Assembly: GCA_002428485.1 (NCBI GenBank)
Contig: DIWM01000047.1
Location: 62,001 to 126,000, forward strand
Direction of reading: 5' to 3'
Source of the DNA: Deltaproteobacteria bacterium UBA6106
GTDB lineage: Bacteria > Desulfobacterota > Syntrophorhabdia > Syntrophorhabdales > Syntrophorhabdaceae
Length of the DNA stretch: 64,000 nt
The translations under genes were made by a program, and so were the position numbers. Shown in pieces: positions 24,501 through 31,453 of the stretch (position 1 is the stretch's first letter; every line of letters starts with the position of its first letter). The notes beneath the pieces were generated by a model. That model was not told the origin of the DNA. It saw nothing but the letters and a program-made list of their open reading frames with translations, and searched no databases.

Positions 24501-25991
24501 AAGGAAGTTTGTATCGATGGCCTGTCCGATGGCAAGGATGACCGTGTCGGCCCTGAAGCGCTTTGTTGTTGAATCTTCGTAGCATGGGTTGAACCGCCCG
24601 TTTTCGTCGAATACGGATACGCACCGTTTACAGTCGATGCCGGCCGCACAGCCGTCGTCAGACAACATGATCTCTTTCGGCCCCCAGGACGTGTGGATCG
24701 TGATGCCTTCTTCGAGGGCCTGCCGGATCTCCCATTTGTGGGCCGGCATCTCGTCCCAGCTTTCAAGGCACGCCAGGTGCACATCGTCGGCGCCGCATCT
24801 TTTTGCCGTGAGCGCCACGTCAATGGCGACGTTGCCGCCACCGATAACGAGGACAGTGCTGCCGAGCTCCACCGGTTCATTCTTGTTGACCTTCCGCAAA
24901 AATTCTATCCCGTTGATGACCCCGCCGGCCATTTCGTTGGCAATGCCGAGGCTCCTGCCGCCGTGTGCGCCGGGGCTTACGAAAAGGGCATCATAGCCGT
25001 TGCGGATATCGCTGATCGATATGTCTTTCCCGACGGCCGTATTATATTGTACCTTGATCCCCATCTTTTCTACGATGGAGACCTCCCGTGCGAGCACATC
25101 CTTCGGCAGCCGGTATGCCGGGATCCCAAGATAGAGCATGCCTCCCAGCCTGTCATGGGCCTCAAAGACCGTGACGCCGTATCCTGCCTTTCTCAGCTCT
25201 ATGGCGCATGCGAGCCCTGCCGGCCCTCCTCCTATGACCGCCACTTTTTCATTCCCTGTCTCCGCAATTTCCGGGACGGGTATTTCCCTCCTTCCTGCTT
25301 CGTAATCGGCGACGAACCTTTTCAGGGCGCATATTGCGACCGGCTGGTCGACCTTCCTGCCCCGCAGGCAATCGTCCTCGCAGGGATGGCTGCATATGCG
25401 GCCGATGATGCCGGGGAAGGGGAGCCTTTCCCTGATGAGGTCAAGGGCTTCAAAGAACCTGCCTTCGGCGATGAGCCCCACATAATCCCGCGCGTTGAGG
25501 TTGACGGGGCAGCTGTTGACGCATGGCGCTGTCTCCCGGTCTATCATATATGCTGATGGGATCGCCTGGGGGAAGTTGAGGTATGCTGCGCTCCGCTGCG
25601 ACATTCCCATATTGTAGCCGCTTCCTACCTCAAGGGGACAGTTGGCGGCGCAAAATGAGCAGGACGTGCATTTATCAGGCAGCACCCTCCGGGGCCTCCG
25701 TTTCAACGTGACGGTAAAATTGCCGGGCACACCGTTGAGGGCCGCTACCTCGGAGTTCATGAGGAGCTCGATATTCGGGTTCCGCCCTACCTCCACGAGC
25801 TTCGGTGCCATGATGCACATGGAGCAGTCGTTGGTGGGAAAGGTCTTGTCGAGCTGCGACATCTTGCCGCCGATGTTCGGCTTCTCGTCGACGAGATATA
25901 CCCTGTAGCCTGCCTCGACGAGATTGAGCGACGCCTCCATTCCTGCGATACCGCCGCCGATCACGAGAACCTTACCGACCTTTTCTGTCAT
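21588..25991 (-). CDS. HdrA with inserted GltD-like NADPH oxidoreductase domain (1467 aa)
   Basis: Three flavin units in one chain. Residues 1-150 and 645-905 together form an extra HdrA-type FAD domain (GGGIAGMEA at 12; CTSCSFCAANC at 108-118). It is split by a GltD-type NAD(P)H:acceptor oxidoreductase at about 155-600 (CVNSCPVNLNARDYVG; GGGPAGLACA near 254; GGGNVAIDVA near 393; FAGGDAATGP near 527). Cys-rich CLSCRRCLGCRICEEFC (618-634) follows. Residues 916-1467 are a complete canonical HdrA: CNCGVNIGGVVNVPEV, FAD motif GGGIGGMTAA (1061), and two C-terminal [4Fe-4S] motifs at 1403-1413 and 1433-1443. HdrA is the bifurcating flavoprotein of heterodisulfide reductases; a fused NADPH site implies NADPH as one electron partner. 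The ATG at 25991 fits the HdrA N-terminus; a longer frame starts at 26054. Confidence 0.92.
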   Translation of the reverse strand: MTEKVGKVLVIGGGIAGMEASLNLVEAGYRVYLVDEKPNIGGKMSQLDKTFPTNDCSMCIMAPKLVEVGRNPNIELLMNSEVAALNGVPGNFTVTLKRRPRRVLPDKCTSCSFCAANCPLEVGSGYNMGMSQRSAAYLNFPQAIPSAYMIDRETAPCVNSCPVNLNARDYVGLIAEGRFFEALDLIRERLPFPGIIGRICSHPCEDDCLRGRKVDQPVAICALKRFVADYEAGRREIPVPEIAETGNEKVAVIGGGPAGLACAIELRKAGYGVTVFEAHDRLGGMLYLGIPAYRLPKDVLAREVSIVEKMGIKVQYNTAVGKDISISDIRNGYDALFVSPGAHGGRSLGIANEMAGGVINGIEFLRKVNKNEPVELGSTVLVIGGGNVAIDVALTAKRCGADDVHLACLESWDEMPAHKWEIRQALEEGITIHTSWGPKEIMLSDDGCAAGIDCKRCVSVFDENGRFNPCYEDSTTKRFRADTVILAIGQAIDTNFLADIQGIERYADGRIKVDPVTLQTSVEGIFAGGDAATGPKMAIDAIAQGKEAAESIRRYLESEDLREGRMAREDTLVEDVPDGIAKKARVAIPSIPVEARKGFHEVYLALNEKEAMEEAKRCLSCRRCLGCRICEEFCKPEAIDYSEGPVEERLEVGSIIVASGFDEYDAHGKKEFGYGLYPNVVTSIEFERTLSATGPTGSVVMRPSDGKIPKKIGFIQCVGSRDKVNEYCSSVCCMYATKEAIIAKEHQNDIEATIFYMDIRAHGKGFDQYFERAKGEYGVRYIKSMVSRILEDPATKDVSVVYIDDSGELREETFDMIVLSVGLRPSKNLGKLAATLGIELNGYGFIKGGAENPLLTTREGIYACGACESPQDIPETVTAACGAACEATSLITGARGKDLVVRQLPDERDVDGEEPRIGVFVCNCGVNIGGVVNVPEVKEYAKGLPNVVLSDDNLFTCSQDTQDKMKKLLEEHGINRVVVASCSPRTHEPLFRATIREMGLNKYLFEMANIRDQCSWVHMHDKEDATEKAKTLVRMAVMNANHIKPLREVTIDVNRKALIVGGGIGGMTAALKLADQGFEVFLVEKDTMLGGNLRHIYRTLDGIDVQKFLLETIDKVTRHPLIHVETNAVVVDHSGFKGNFSTGIAAGASKEYRKIEHGIIIIATGGEELKPHGHYAYGEDNRVMTQHELEGKIAAGTLGAFERCVMIQCVGSRNEERPYCSRVCCSTAVKNAITLKKNAPTSDVVILYRDIRTYGFLERYYLEARRLGVRFIRYEMSAQPVLELKESRPTLTCHDPSVMEDISFSTDLIVLSSAIVPSDNKDFATLLKLPRTNEGFFLEAHMKLRPLDFASDGMFLCGIAHSPKNIKETIIQAEGAAARAMTILSKEKMAVGGVVAHVDGEKCAACLTCVRVCPYSVPVINEQGEAEIDISKCKGCGTCVAECPAKAIDLMHYRDIQIEEKVKALCV

Positions 25992-26089
25992 AACCTTAGA
26001 TAACCTTTCGTAAGTCGTGAGTCGTAAGGCGTGAGGGGTTAAACAAACTTGCACCCAACGCCTTTACTTCATAAGTTATCAGCTTCCCC

Positions 26090-26178
26090 CTCTCCCTGAC
26101 CCTCTCCCGCGAGGGGAGAGGGAATATTGTCGCCCCGAAGCGCTGCTTCAGGGGATCTATTGATGGAGCGTGTTTGCG
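26090..26178. repeat. REP-like element 'CCCTCTCC...GGAGAGGG'
   Basis: CCCTCTCCCTGACCCTCTCC CGCGA GGGGAGAGGG forms a strong hairpin (26090-26122). It is followed by GTCGCCCCGAAGCGCTGCTTCAGGGG and TATTGATGGAGCGTGTTTGC. The same composite occurs at 26797-26968, and the hairpin core at 42214-42325. It lies between hdrA and the winged-helix gene. Confidence 0.8.
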
Positions 26179-26207
26179 AGGGATGTCCCGACACCATGTT
26201 CATCATT

Positions 26208-26573
26208 TTATACCCTTTTTCTTCTAAAGATCGCGTCCCTGTCCCTATGTCCTGCCATCTCAACGATGTTCTTTCGCACGAGTTCCTTGAGGTGGTCGAA
26301 TATCCTTTTCTGTCCCATGCCGAGCCTTGCGGAAAGGGCAGGCATGATCTCCCCCTGTTCCGGCAGCGCCTCGAGTATTCTTGCTCTCTCGAAAGCGGCA
26401 GCAAGGAGGGGTTCAAAAACAAGAGTAAACTGCCTGTCCGTGAAGCGCTCCCCGTAAACGTTCCCCGTATTCAGCGTATCCTTCCTGTCGAGAAGCCTCT
26501 TCAGCCTCTCCGCCCCTTCCGGATCATGAGTTCGTATGAAATCAAGTTTTTCCGCCACGTCAATATTATTCAT
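26208..26573 (-). CDS. Small winged-helix-like protein within the hdr cluster
   Basis: 121 aa. The first half is a charged helical stretch (VAEKLDFIRTHDPEGAERLKRLL). The second half (FERARILEALPEQGEIMPALSARLGMGQKRIFDHLKELVRKNIV, about 62-105) has the arrangement of an ArsR-like winged helix, with a recognition helix around KRIFDHLKELV and a basic tail. No cysteines occur, so it is not an electron carrier. It may regulate the cluster or be an accessory. I do not recognise a named family. Repeat-rich gaps flank it on both sides, so its cotranscription with hdrA and hdrB is uncertain. Confidence 0.6.
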   Translation of the reverse strand: MNNIDVAEKLDFIRTHDPEGAERLKRLLDRKDTLNTGNVYGERFTDRQFTLVFEPLLAAAFERARILEALPEQGEIMPALSARLGMGQKRIFDHLKELVRKNIVEMAGHRDRDAIFRRKRV

Positions 26574-26649
26574 AGGTATCTCTTTTATGAATTACATATC
26601 CAATCTCAAATAACCAATAACCAAACATCAATCACCAATTAATACCCAA

Positions 26650-26990
26650 TAACCAATGACCGAATACCCAAACGAGAAATAATACCGACAGGTTTTTATT
26701 GAGAGAATAGTTTATTCCTGATACATCATTTGGAGTGTCGATGCCGGGCTTTCCGCAAGCAAACCGTCGTGAGGCGAGGAAGCTCGGTCGTATCGTTCCC
26801 CCCTCTCCCTGACCCTCTCCCGCGAGGGGAGAGGGAAGAATGTTGCTACGACCCTTTTCCGTAAGGGGAGAGGGAATGTTTTTGCTACGACCCTTTTCCG
26901 TAAGGGGAGAGGGAATATTGTCGCACCGAAGCGCTGCTTCAGGGGATCTATTGATGGAGCGTGTTTGCCGGGAAAGCCCGGCATCGACAC
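26650..26990. repeat. Cluster of REP-like repeats in the hdrB-winged-helix gap
   Basis: The 453-base gap 26574-27026 has no supported gene. It holds CCCTCTCC...GGAGAGGG hairpins at 26797-26832, and a 38-base unit CGACCCTTTTCCGTAAGGGG (with flanking GAGAGGGAA) present twice in tandem at 26842-26875 and 26885-26918. It also holds the GATGCCGGGCTTTCC / GGAAAGCCCGGCATCGAC inverted pair at 26740-26754 and 26970-26988. The last pair makes the whole block one long inverted element. Confidence 0.8.
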
Positions 26991-27026
26991 TCATCCTTAT
27001 AGAAGATCCGGTCTTTTTCATTTTCA

Positions 27027-27899
27027 TTATTCGAGGGCGTTGCATTTCCTCTTCACCTTCTTCACAATTTCATCGACCGAAATAATATGCGAGCCTGTCC
27101 CTTTCAATGCGCCGAAGAGCGCAAGCTCAAGGAGCTCGGTGAGAAAGAGCACCGGAACGTTCCTTTCTTCTCTGCCGAGATAGGGCAGAAGGTCAAGGTT
27201 CAACTGGCATAGGGGGCAGGGGGTCACAATAGCATCTGCACCCAGGGAAACGGCCATGTCCATGATCTTTGCCGATAGCTTCAACGTCATATCCTTGTTG
27301 GTAAGGGTTTTGCTCGCGCCGCAGCATTCCATCTTGTACGGCCAGCTCACAAGCTCCGCGCCCGCTGACCAGATGATGCTGTCCATGCTCGTCGGGTCCT
27401 CCTTGTCGTCGAAGGCGTCCATCTTCATGAGCCGCGTCAGGACGCACCCGTAATAGGGGACGAACCTGATCGAAGAGAGGTCGTAGGCGATCCGTCGGGC
27501 AATGGTTTCGATGCCGGCATGGTCGTGCAGCACCTCAATGATATTCTTCACCTCTACGGAGCCGGTGTACTGAAGAGGGGAGAGCATCTTACTGATCTCT
27601 TCCCTCAGTTCTTTGTCCTCCCTGATCTTTGTGTTTGTTATCAATGAGCGGTTGTAGCAGGCAGAGCAGGGGGCGAAGAGGTGGTGCCCTTCGCGTTCGG
27701 CAAGTGCCAGGTTTCTTGCGGCCAGCGCATAGCCGAGCAGCTCATCGATCGTGTGCGCCGCCGATGCGCCGCAGCACGACCAGTCCTCAAGCTCCTTAAA
27801 TTCAATCCCGAAGAAAGAAAAAACGGCTTTGAACGATTCTTCATAGAACCGGCTCGACGTCTTCAGCGAACATCCGGGATAATAAGTCAATGTTATCAA
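27027..27899 (-). CDS. hdrB: Heterodisulfide reductase subunit B-like protein
   Basis: About 290 aa. I choose the TTG at 27899 (MITLTYYPGCS) because AGGAG lies six bases before it; a GTG at 27917 gives an 18-base longer frame. HdrB proteins carry two CCG domains that bind the non-cubane Fe-S clusters at which the disulfide or other acceptor is reduced. Here one finds YYPGCS, DWSCCGASAAH, APCSACYN, then YYGCVLTR, MECCGASKTL and TPCPLCQLNL, so both domains are intact. It lies next to hdrC and upstream of hdrA. The natural substrate is unknown since this is not a methanogen. Confidence 0.92.
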   Translation of the reverse strand: MITLTYYPGCSLKTSSRFYEESFKAVFSFFGIEFKELEDWSCCGASAAHTIDELLGYALAARNLALAEREGHHLFAPCSACYNRSLITNTKIREDKELREEISKMLSPLQYTGSVEVKNIIEVLHDHAGIETIARRIAYDLSSIRFVPYYGCVLTRLMKMDAFDDKEDPTSMDSIIWSAGAELVSWPYKMECCGASKTLTNKDMTLKLSAKIMDMAVSLGADAIVTPCPLCQLNLDLLPYLGREERNVPVLFLTELLELALFGALKGTGSHIISVDEIVKKVKRKCNALE

Positions 27900-27944
27900 G
27901 GAATATCTCTCCTGCACTGAATGGGAATAGCCATCAAATTTTCT

Positions 27945-28020
27945 AATATTTCTGACAAATTAATATTTTGAACATTTGTGCTTGTTTCGAATTTAGAAAT
28001 TAGGATTTCGGATTTAAGCA
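27945..28020. repeat. Half copy of the TTTGTTTAGGATT-type intergenic repeat
   Basis: ATTTTGAACATTTGTGCTTG and AATTAGGATTTCGGATTTAAG match the right arm of the nested palindromic elements at 12480, 52075, 59157 and 59755, here without the left arm. It occupies the hdrB-hdrC gap. Confidence 0.6.
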
Positions 28021-28031
28021 TGCTCACCCTC

Positions 28032-28571
28032 TTACCCTCTCACCTTCTTACCCTCTATCTTCCTAAATATCTCTTTCATTCCTTTTTTGTCTTTGATATT
28101 GTGCGGAAGCAGTCCCATCCTGCCTTTCATCAGCATTCCCATTCCCATCCTCGTGTCGCTGAAAAGGTCTTTTTTACCGATCTTATACCGGAGGATAGCC
28201 TCCATCTCGTTCAGTCTGCCGTGCCTCTGAACGCTTTCGAGAAAGATCTCGTCAAAGCGCCACGCGTCCTTTTCCGCCATCTTCCCTTCCCGTACAGAGA
28301 TCTTCCTGAGGGCGTCGAAGACGCGGGCAACGTCTATATCGTTGGGACACCGCACGCTGCAGGTTGTGCACTGGAGGCATGTCCAGATCGTTTTCGATCC
28401 GAGGACCCTGTCCCTGTTGCCAAGGATGATATGGCGTATAATCCTGTGAGGGTAAATATCCATATCGGCGACAACAGGACAGCCGGCAGTGCACTTACAG
28501 CACTGATAACATGTTGACACCTTTTCACCTGTAGCCTTCTCCACCTCATGGAGAAAACCGAGATCATCCAT
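28032..28571 (-). CDS. hdrC: Heterodisulfide reductase subunit C-like ferredoxin
   Basis: 179 aa. It has two classical [4Fe-4S] motifs: CYQCCKCTAGCP (about 21-32) and CLQCTTCSVRCP (about 65-76), as in HdrC, which transfers electrons from HdrA to HdrB. The C-terminal about 80 residues are helical and methionine-rich (DTRMGMGMLMKGRMGLLP). Its start at 28571 lies 16 bases downstream of the GATase/GXGXG gene stop, so the glutamate-synthase-like genes and hdr genes probably share a transcript. Confidence 0.92.
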   Translation of the reverse strand: MDDLGFLHEVEKATGEKVSTCYQCCKCTAGCPVVADMDIYPHRIIRHIILGNRDRVLGSKTIWTCLQCTTCSVRCPNDIDVARVFDALRKISVREGKMAEKDAWRFDEIFLESVQRHGRLNEMEAILRYKIGKKDLFSDTRMGMGMLMKGRMGLLPHNIKDKKGMKEIFRKIEGKKVRG

Positions 28572-28586
28572 AGAGCCCCCAAGACA

Positions 28587-31289
28587 TTATATCTTATTAT
28601 AATGCGTGTCGTGGTGAAATAAAATATCGGGTATCCCTTCGACGCTCTTTCCTGTTACCCACTCTTCATTCATGGCCAAAGAACTGCTCGTCAGCACCGA
28701 CAGCTTTACGGCGCCGATGGTACGGTAGACCTCCCCTGGTTTCCGGCGTTTTCCGTCCACGGTGAGCAGGTGCCTGTTGATGGAGATGCCGAAGAGGCGC
28801 TCATTCTCTTCCAGGTAAGGGAGGATAAGCTCCCAATCATGTTCGTCGAAGGGCAATATCTGCCCGCCGTTCAACTGTTCGGGAACGATCTTTTTGTACG
28901 GGTCCCTGATGAATATGGCCCCGCCTGACGCGAGAGAGAAGAGGTTCGACCCGGGGTAGGGGGTATCCTGCGGGATAACGCGGCCGCGGCCATCAAATGC
29001 CATGCCGTTCACGATCACGAAACCGCCCCCGTTATAGGGATCTCCTGCCATGAACGATTCGGCGAGGAAGTCAAGGGCCGTGCCGTTAATGATGACCCGC
29101 GGCCTCCCCACAGCGTTGATAAGAGGCCTGCCGGCGGCATTGCCGAGGACATAGACCTCGCCGCCTTTTGCCCCATACATGAACGTCTGCCCAACGTCGC
29201 CGTAAACAACGAGCTTCCCCCTTTTCAGGATTTGTCCGAGCTGGTCCTGCGCGTTGCCATGGACGAGTATCTCGAGGCCGTCGATCCCCGACGCGAGGTA
29301 GTCGCCTGTTGAATCGTATGCGTCGATGCGTACGCCGTCCGTTTCGGGCCCGAAACCACAGCCGAGAAAGCGCTGGCCGCGGTGGCCGAAGCAGATGAAT
29401 TGCTTCCAGCCCAGCCTGTATGCCTCTGAAATGATCTGCGCGTAGGAATCGTCTCCTTCCGGCGGAAACCCGGCGGCATCGGCGACGAGAACCTCTTCCC
29501 CGGCAAGGGGCGAACGGAGGCCCTGTCTCTTTTCAAAGTTTATCCTTCTAAAGCATCCCGCAGGTGTATCGTCCAGAAGGGGGACGGCGTTGAATACGGA
29601 ATGCAGTGTTTCCGTTGCCATCTGCAGGATCGAGCGGCGTCTCTTTTTCCCTGTCGGATAGTGGCGGTCAAGAAAGAGCGTAAGGAGCCGGATCGCATTT
29701 CCTTTCAGCGCATCGTCTTTTGCGAGGCCCTTAAGTTTTGCAAAAACCGAGCCCGTGAGGCTGTAATCCCACCTGGGCATGCCTTTCAAAAGCGCGGAAA
29801 AGACCCTTTCAACATCTCCTGCTCTCAGTTCTTTTTTTAAACCCGCCTGGAAGGCCCTTTCGAGCTTTATGAAAGGAAGCTTCTTTGTAAGATCGCAGGG
29901 CCTTTGATCGCGGGGAACATCGATCTGCCTGCCGAACTTGTCGCTGCAGGTGAGGTTCTTCTGTCCGTTGCCCGATCCACTGATCGTGAAGATAAAGGCA
30001 CCGCCATCCGTGTAGCTGCCGCCGCGGGCGTTCCAGTAATGGTCTGCAACGGTTCCGAAGCGGGGGTCCTCTTTTGCGAGGCTCTCAAGGGTTGCGTCGA
30101 TGGCCTGTTTTTCGGAGCAGATAAGACCTATTTCAACGTCGCCTTTCTGGATCGCGAAGACCTGCGGCCTCAGCATTGCCGTGTCTGTAATGCCGATGAG
30201 CTGGTACTGCCTGTTCTTTACGTCTGTGCGGGCGATGATGAAAAACCACGGCCCGTCCGGCGATCCGTGGATATGTGCTGCCTGGATCTGCCTGTAGATG
30301 CGCTGTTTTTCTTCCGGCAGGTGGTCGAAGTCCATCTCCGCTGTCGGCGCCAGCGCCTCGATGATGTACTCAAGGGGATACCCGTAGACCCTGTTCAAAA
30401 GGTCGAAGATTTGTACCGATACTTCTGTGTCGGTAAGGAAAAGAGGGTAGATATTCCTCTGTTTGAGGTATTCCGTGACAGAGTAGTAGTTGGCGAAATC
30501 TCCGTTGTGTACGAGGGCCTCGTCGAGCCCGATGAAGGGGTGAGCGCCTCCAGGATGCCACACGCGCCCCTTGGTCGGGTAGCGCTGGTGGGCGATCCAG
30601 ATATGGGCATCGAAATTGTCGAGCTTATAATACTGCGCAACCTGCTCGGCGTAGCCCACGATCTTGAGTATCATCATATCCCGGCCATGGGAAAGGACAA
30701 AGGCCCTTTTCTCGCCAAGGGAGCTGTAAAGGGCGAGGTTGAGCCGGTAGGTATTCTGGTAGATGAATTCTTCTTCAACCTTGTCTTCCGGAAGCGTCGC
30801 GAGGTTCCGTTCTTTCCGGAAACGGGCAAGGGCCTCCGGTTTGACGCGGACAAAATAGCGCTTCACCGCAGGCGGCTTCATCTCGAGGCCGGGAATATCC
30901 CTGTAGTCATCGACAGTATCGATGAACGCCTCGTGGTCGATCCTGAAATGCGGGCGGATGAACCGCTCTTCCATCTCCGGCACCACGGTTTCGTCGAGGA
31001 GAGCGACCTGGAGAAGGAAATCCTCATCGAGCGTCTTTTGATCGACTCCCAGTTGGGCGGACGTGAGGCCGACAGCGGCAAGTCCTCCCCCCTTGCCGTT
31101 GCCGCGGTTGTGCATCTGAACCGACGGCTCAAAGATGTGTCGACCGCTTACGGGGATATTGCAGGCAAAGCCTGTGACCCCGCATCCTCCCTCTTCGGCA
31201 TCCACCCGCGGGCGGCCGATGTCCTTTGCCCCGCCTCTGAGATGATAGCGGGAATCAATGATATGCTGTGCGTAATTCTCATTTTTCAT
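28587..31289 (-). CDS. Glutamate synthase-like protein: class II glutamine amidotransferase fused to GXGXG domain
   Basis: 900 aa. The N-terminus has a propeptide of 35 residues before the Cys nucleophile of a class II (Ntn) amidotransferase: EEGGCGVTGFACN (C36). This is how GltB is processed. The domain continues through MHNRGNGKGGGLAAVGL, WIAHQRYPTKGRVWHPGGAHPF and ALVHNGDFANY. After a helical middle, the C-terminal third is the GXGXG beta-helix of GltB (DGLEILVHGNAQDQLGQ, YGDVGQTFMYGAKGGEVYV, NGGGFVIVNG). The FMN-synthase domain is missing from this chain and supplied by the next genes, as in archaeal-type split glutamate synthase. It probably delivers ammonia from glutamine. Confidence 0.88.
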   Translation of the reverse strand: MKNENYAQHIIDSRYHLRGGAKDIGRPRVDAEEGGCGVTGFACNIPVSGRHIFEPSVQMHNRGNGKGGGLAAVGLTSAQLGVDQKTLDEDFLLQVALLDETVVPEMEERFIRPHFRIDHEAFIDTVDDYRDIPGLEMKPPAVKRYFVRVKPEALARFRKERNLATLPEDKVEEEFIYQNTYRLNLALYSSLGEKRAFVLSHGRDMMILKIVGYAEQVAQYYKLDNFDAHIWIAHQRYPTKGRVWHPGGAHPFIGLDEALVHNGDFANYYSVTEYLKQRNIYPLFLTDTEVSVQIFDLLNRVYGYPLEYIIEALAPTAEMDFDHLPEEKQRIYRQIQAAHIHGSPDGPWFFIIARTDVKNRQYQLIGITDTAMLRPQVFAIQKGDVEIGLICSEKQAIDATLESLAKEDPRFGTVADHYWNARGGSYTDGGAFIFTISGSGNGQKNLTCSDKFGRQIDVPRDQRPCDLTKKLPFIKLERAFQAGLKKELRAGDVERVFSALLKGMPRWDYSLTGSVFAKLKGLAKDDALKGNAIRLLTLFLDRHYPTGKKRRRSILQMATETLHSVFNAVPLLDDTPAGCFRRINFEKRQGLRSPLAGEEVLVADAAGFPPEGDDSYAQIISEAYRLGWKQFICFGHRGQRFLGCGFGPETDGVRIDAYDSTGDYLASGIDGLEILVHGNAQDQLGQILKRGKLVVYGDVGQTFMYGAKGGEVYVLGNAAGRPLINAVGRPRVIINGTALDFLAESFMAGDPYNGGGFVIVNGMAFDGRGRVIPQDTPYPGSNLFSLASGGAIFIRDPYKKIVPEQLNGGQILPFDEHDWELILPYLEENERLFGISINRHLLTVDGKRRKPGEVYRTIGAVKLSVLTSSSLAMNEEWVTGKSVEGIPDILFHHDTHYNKI

Positions 31290-31321
31290 GGTGCGTTATA
31301 CCTTTTTATTAAGTCTTAAAA

Positions 31322-31438
31322 AGTGAAATGTGAAAGGTTAAAGGTTAAAGCACTCCTCACTGCCTACTTTCTGCTTCGACCCTAAGCCATGTCCTTTTTC
31401 CACCATACAACACTCCTTTTCACCTTTCACATTTCACC
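31322..31438. repeat. Distant inverted repeat GTGAAATGTGAAAGG / CCTTTCACATTTCAC
   Basis: The arms at about 31322-31337 and 31423-31438 are complementary and about 85 bases apart. This is the intergenic gap between the two glutamate-synthase-like genes. The sequence matches the heptamer family described at 11699. Confidence 0.6.
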
Positions 31439-31453
31439 TTTCACTGCCTTTAT

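Noticed and set aside
26740..26990. CRISPR-like array of 38-base units
   Set aside because: Only two tandem units with no unique spacers of constant length; REP-like hairpins explain it.
29904..31319. 471-codon open frame antisense to the GATase/GXGXG gene
   Set aside because: Protein composition is unlike real genes and the opposite strand carries clear GltB domains.
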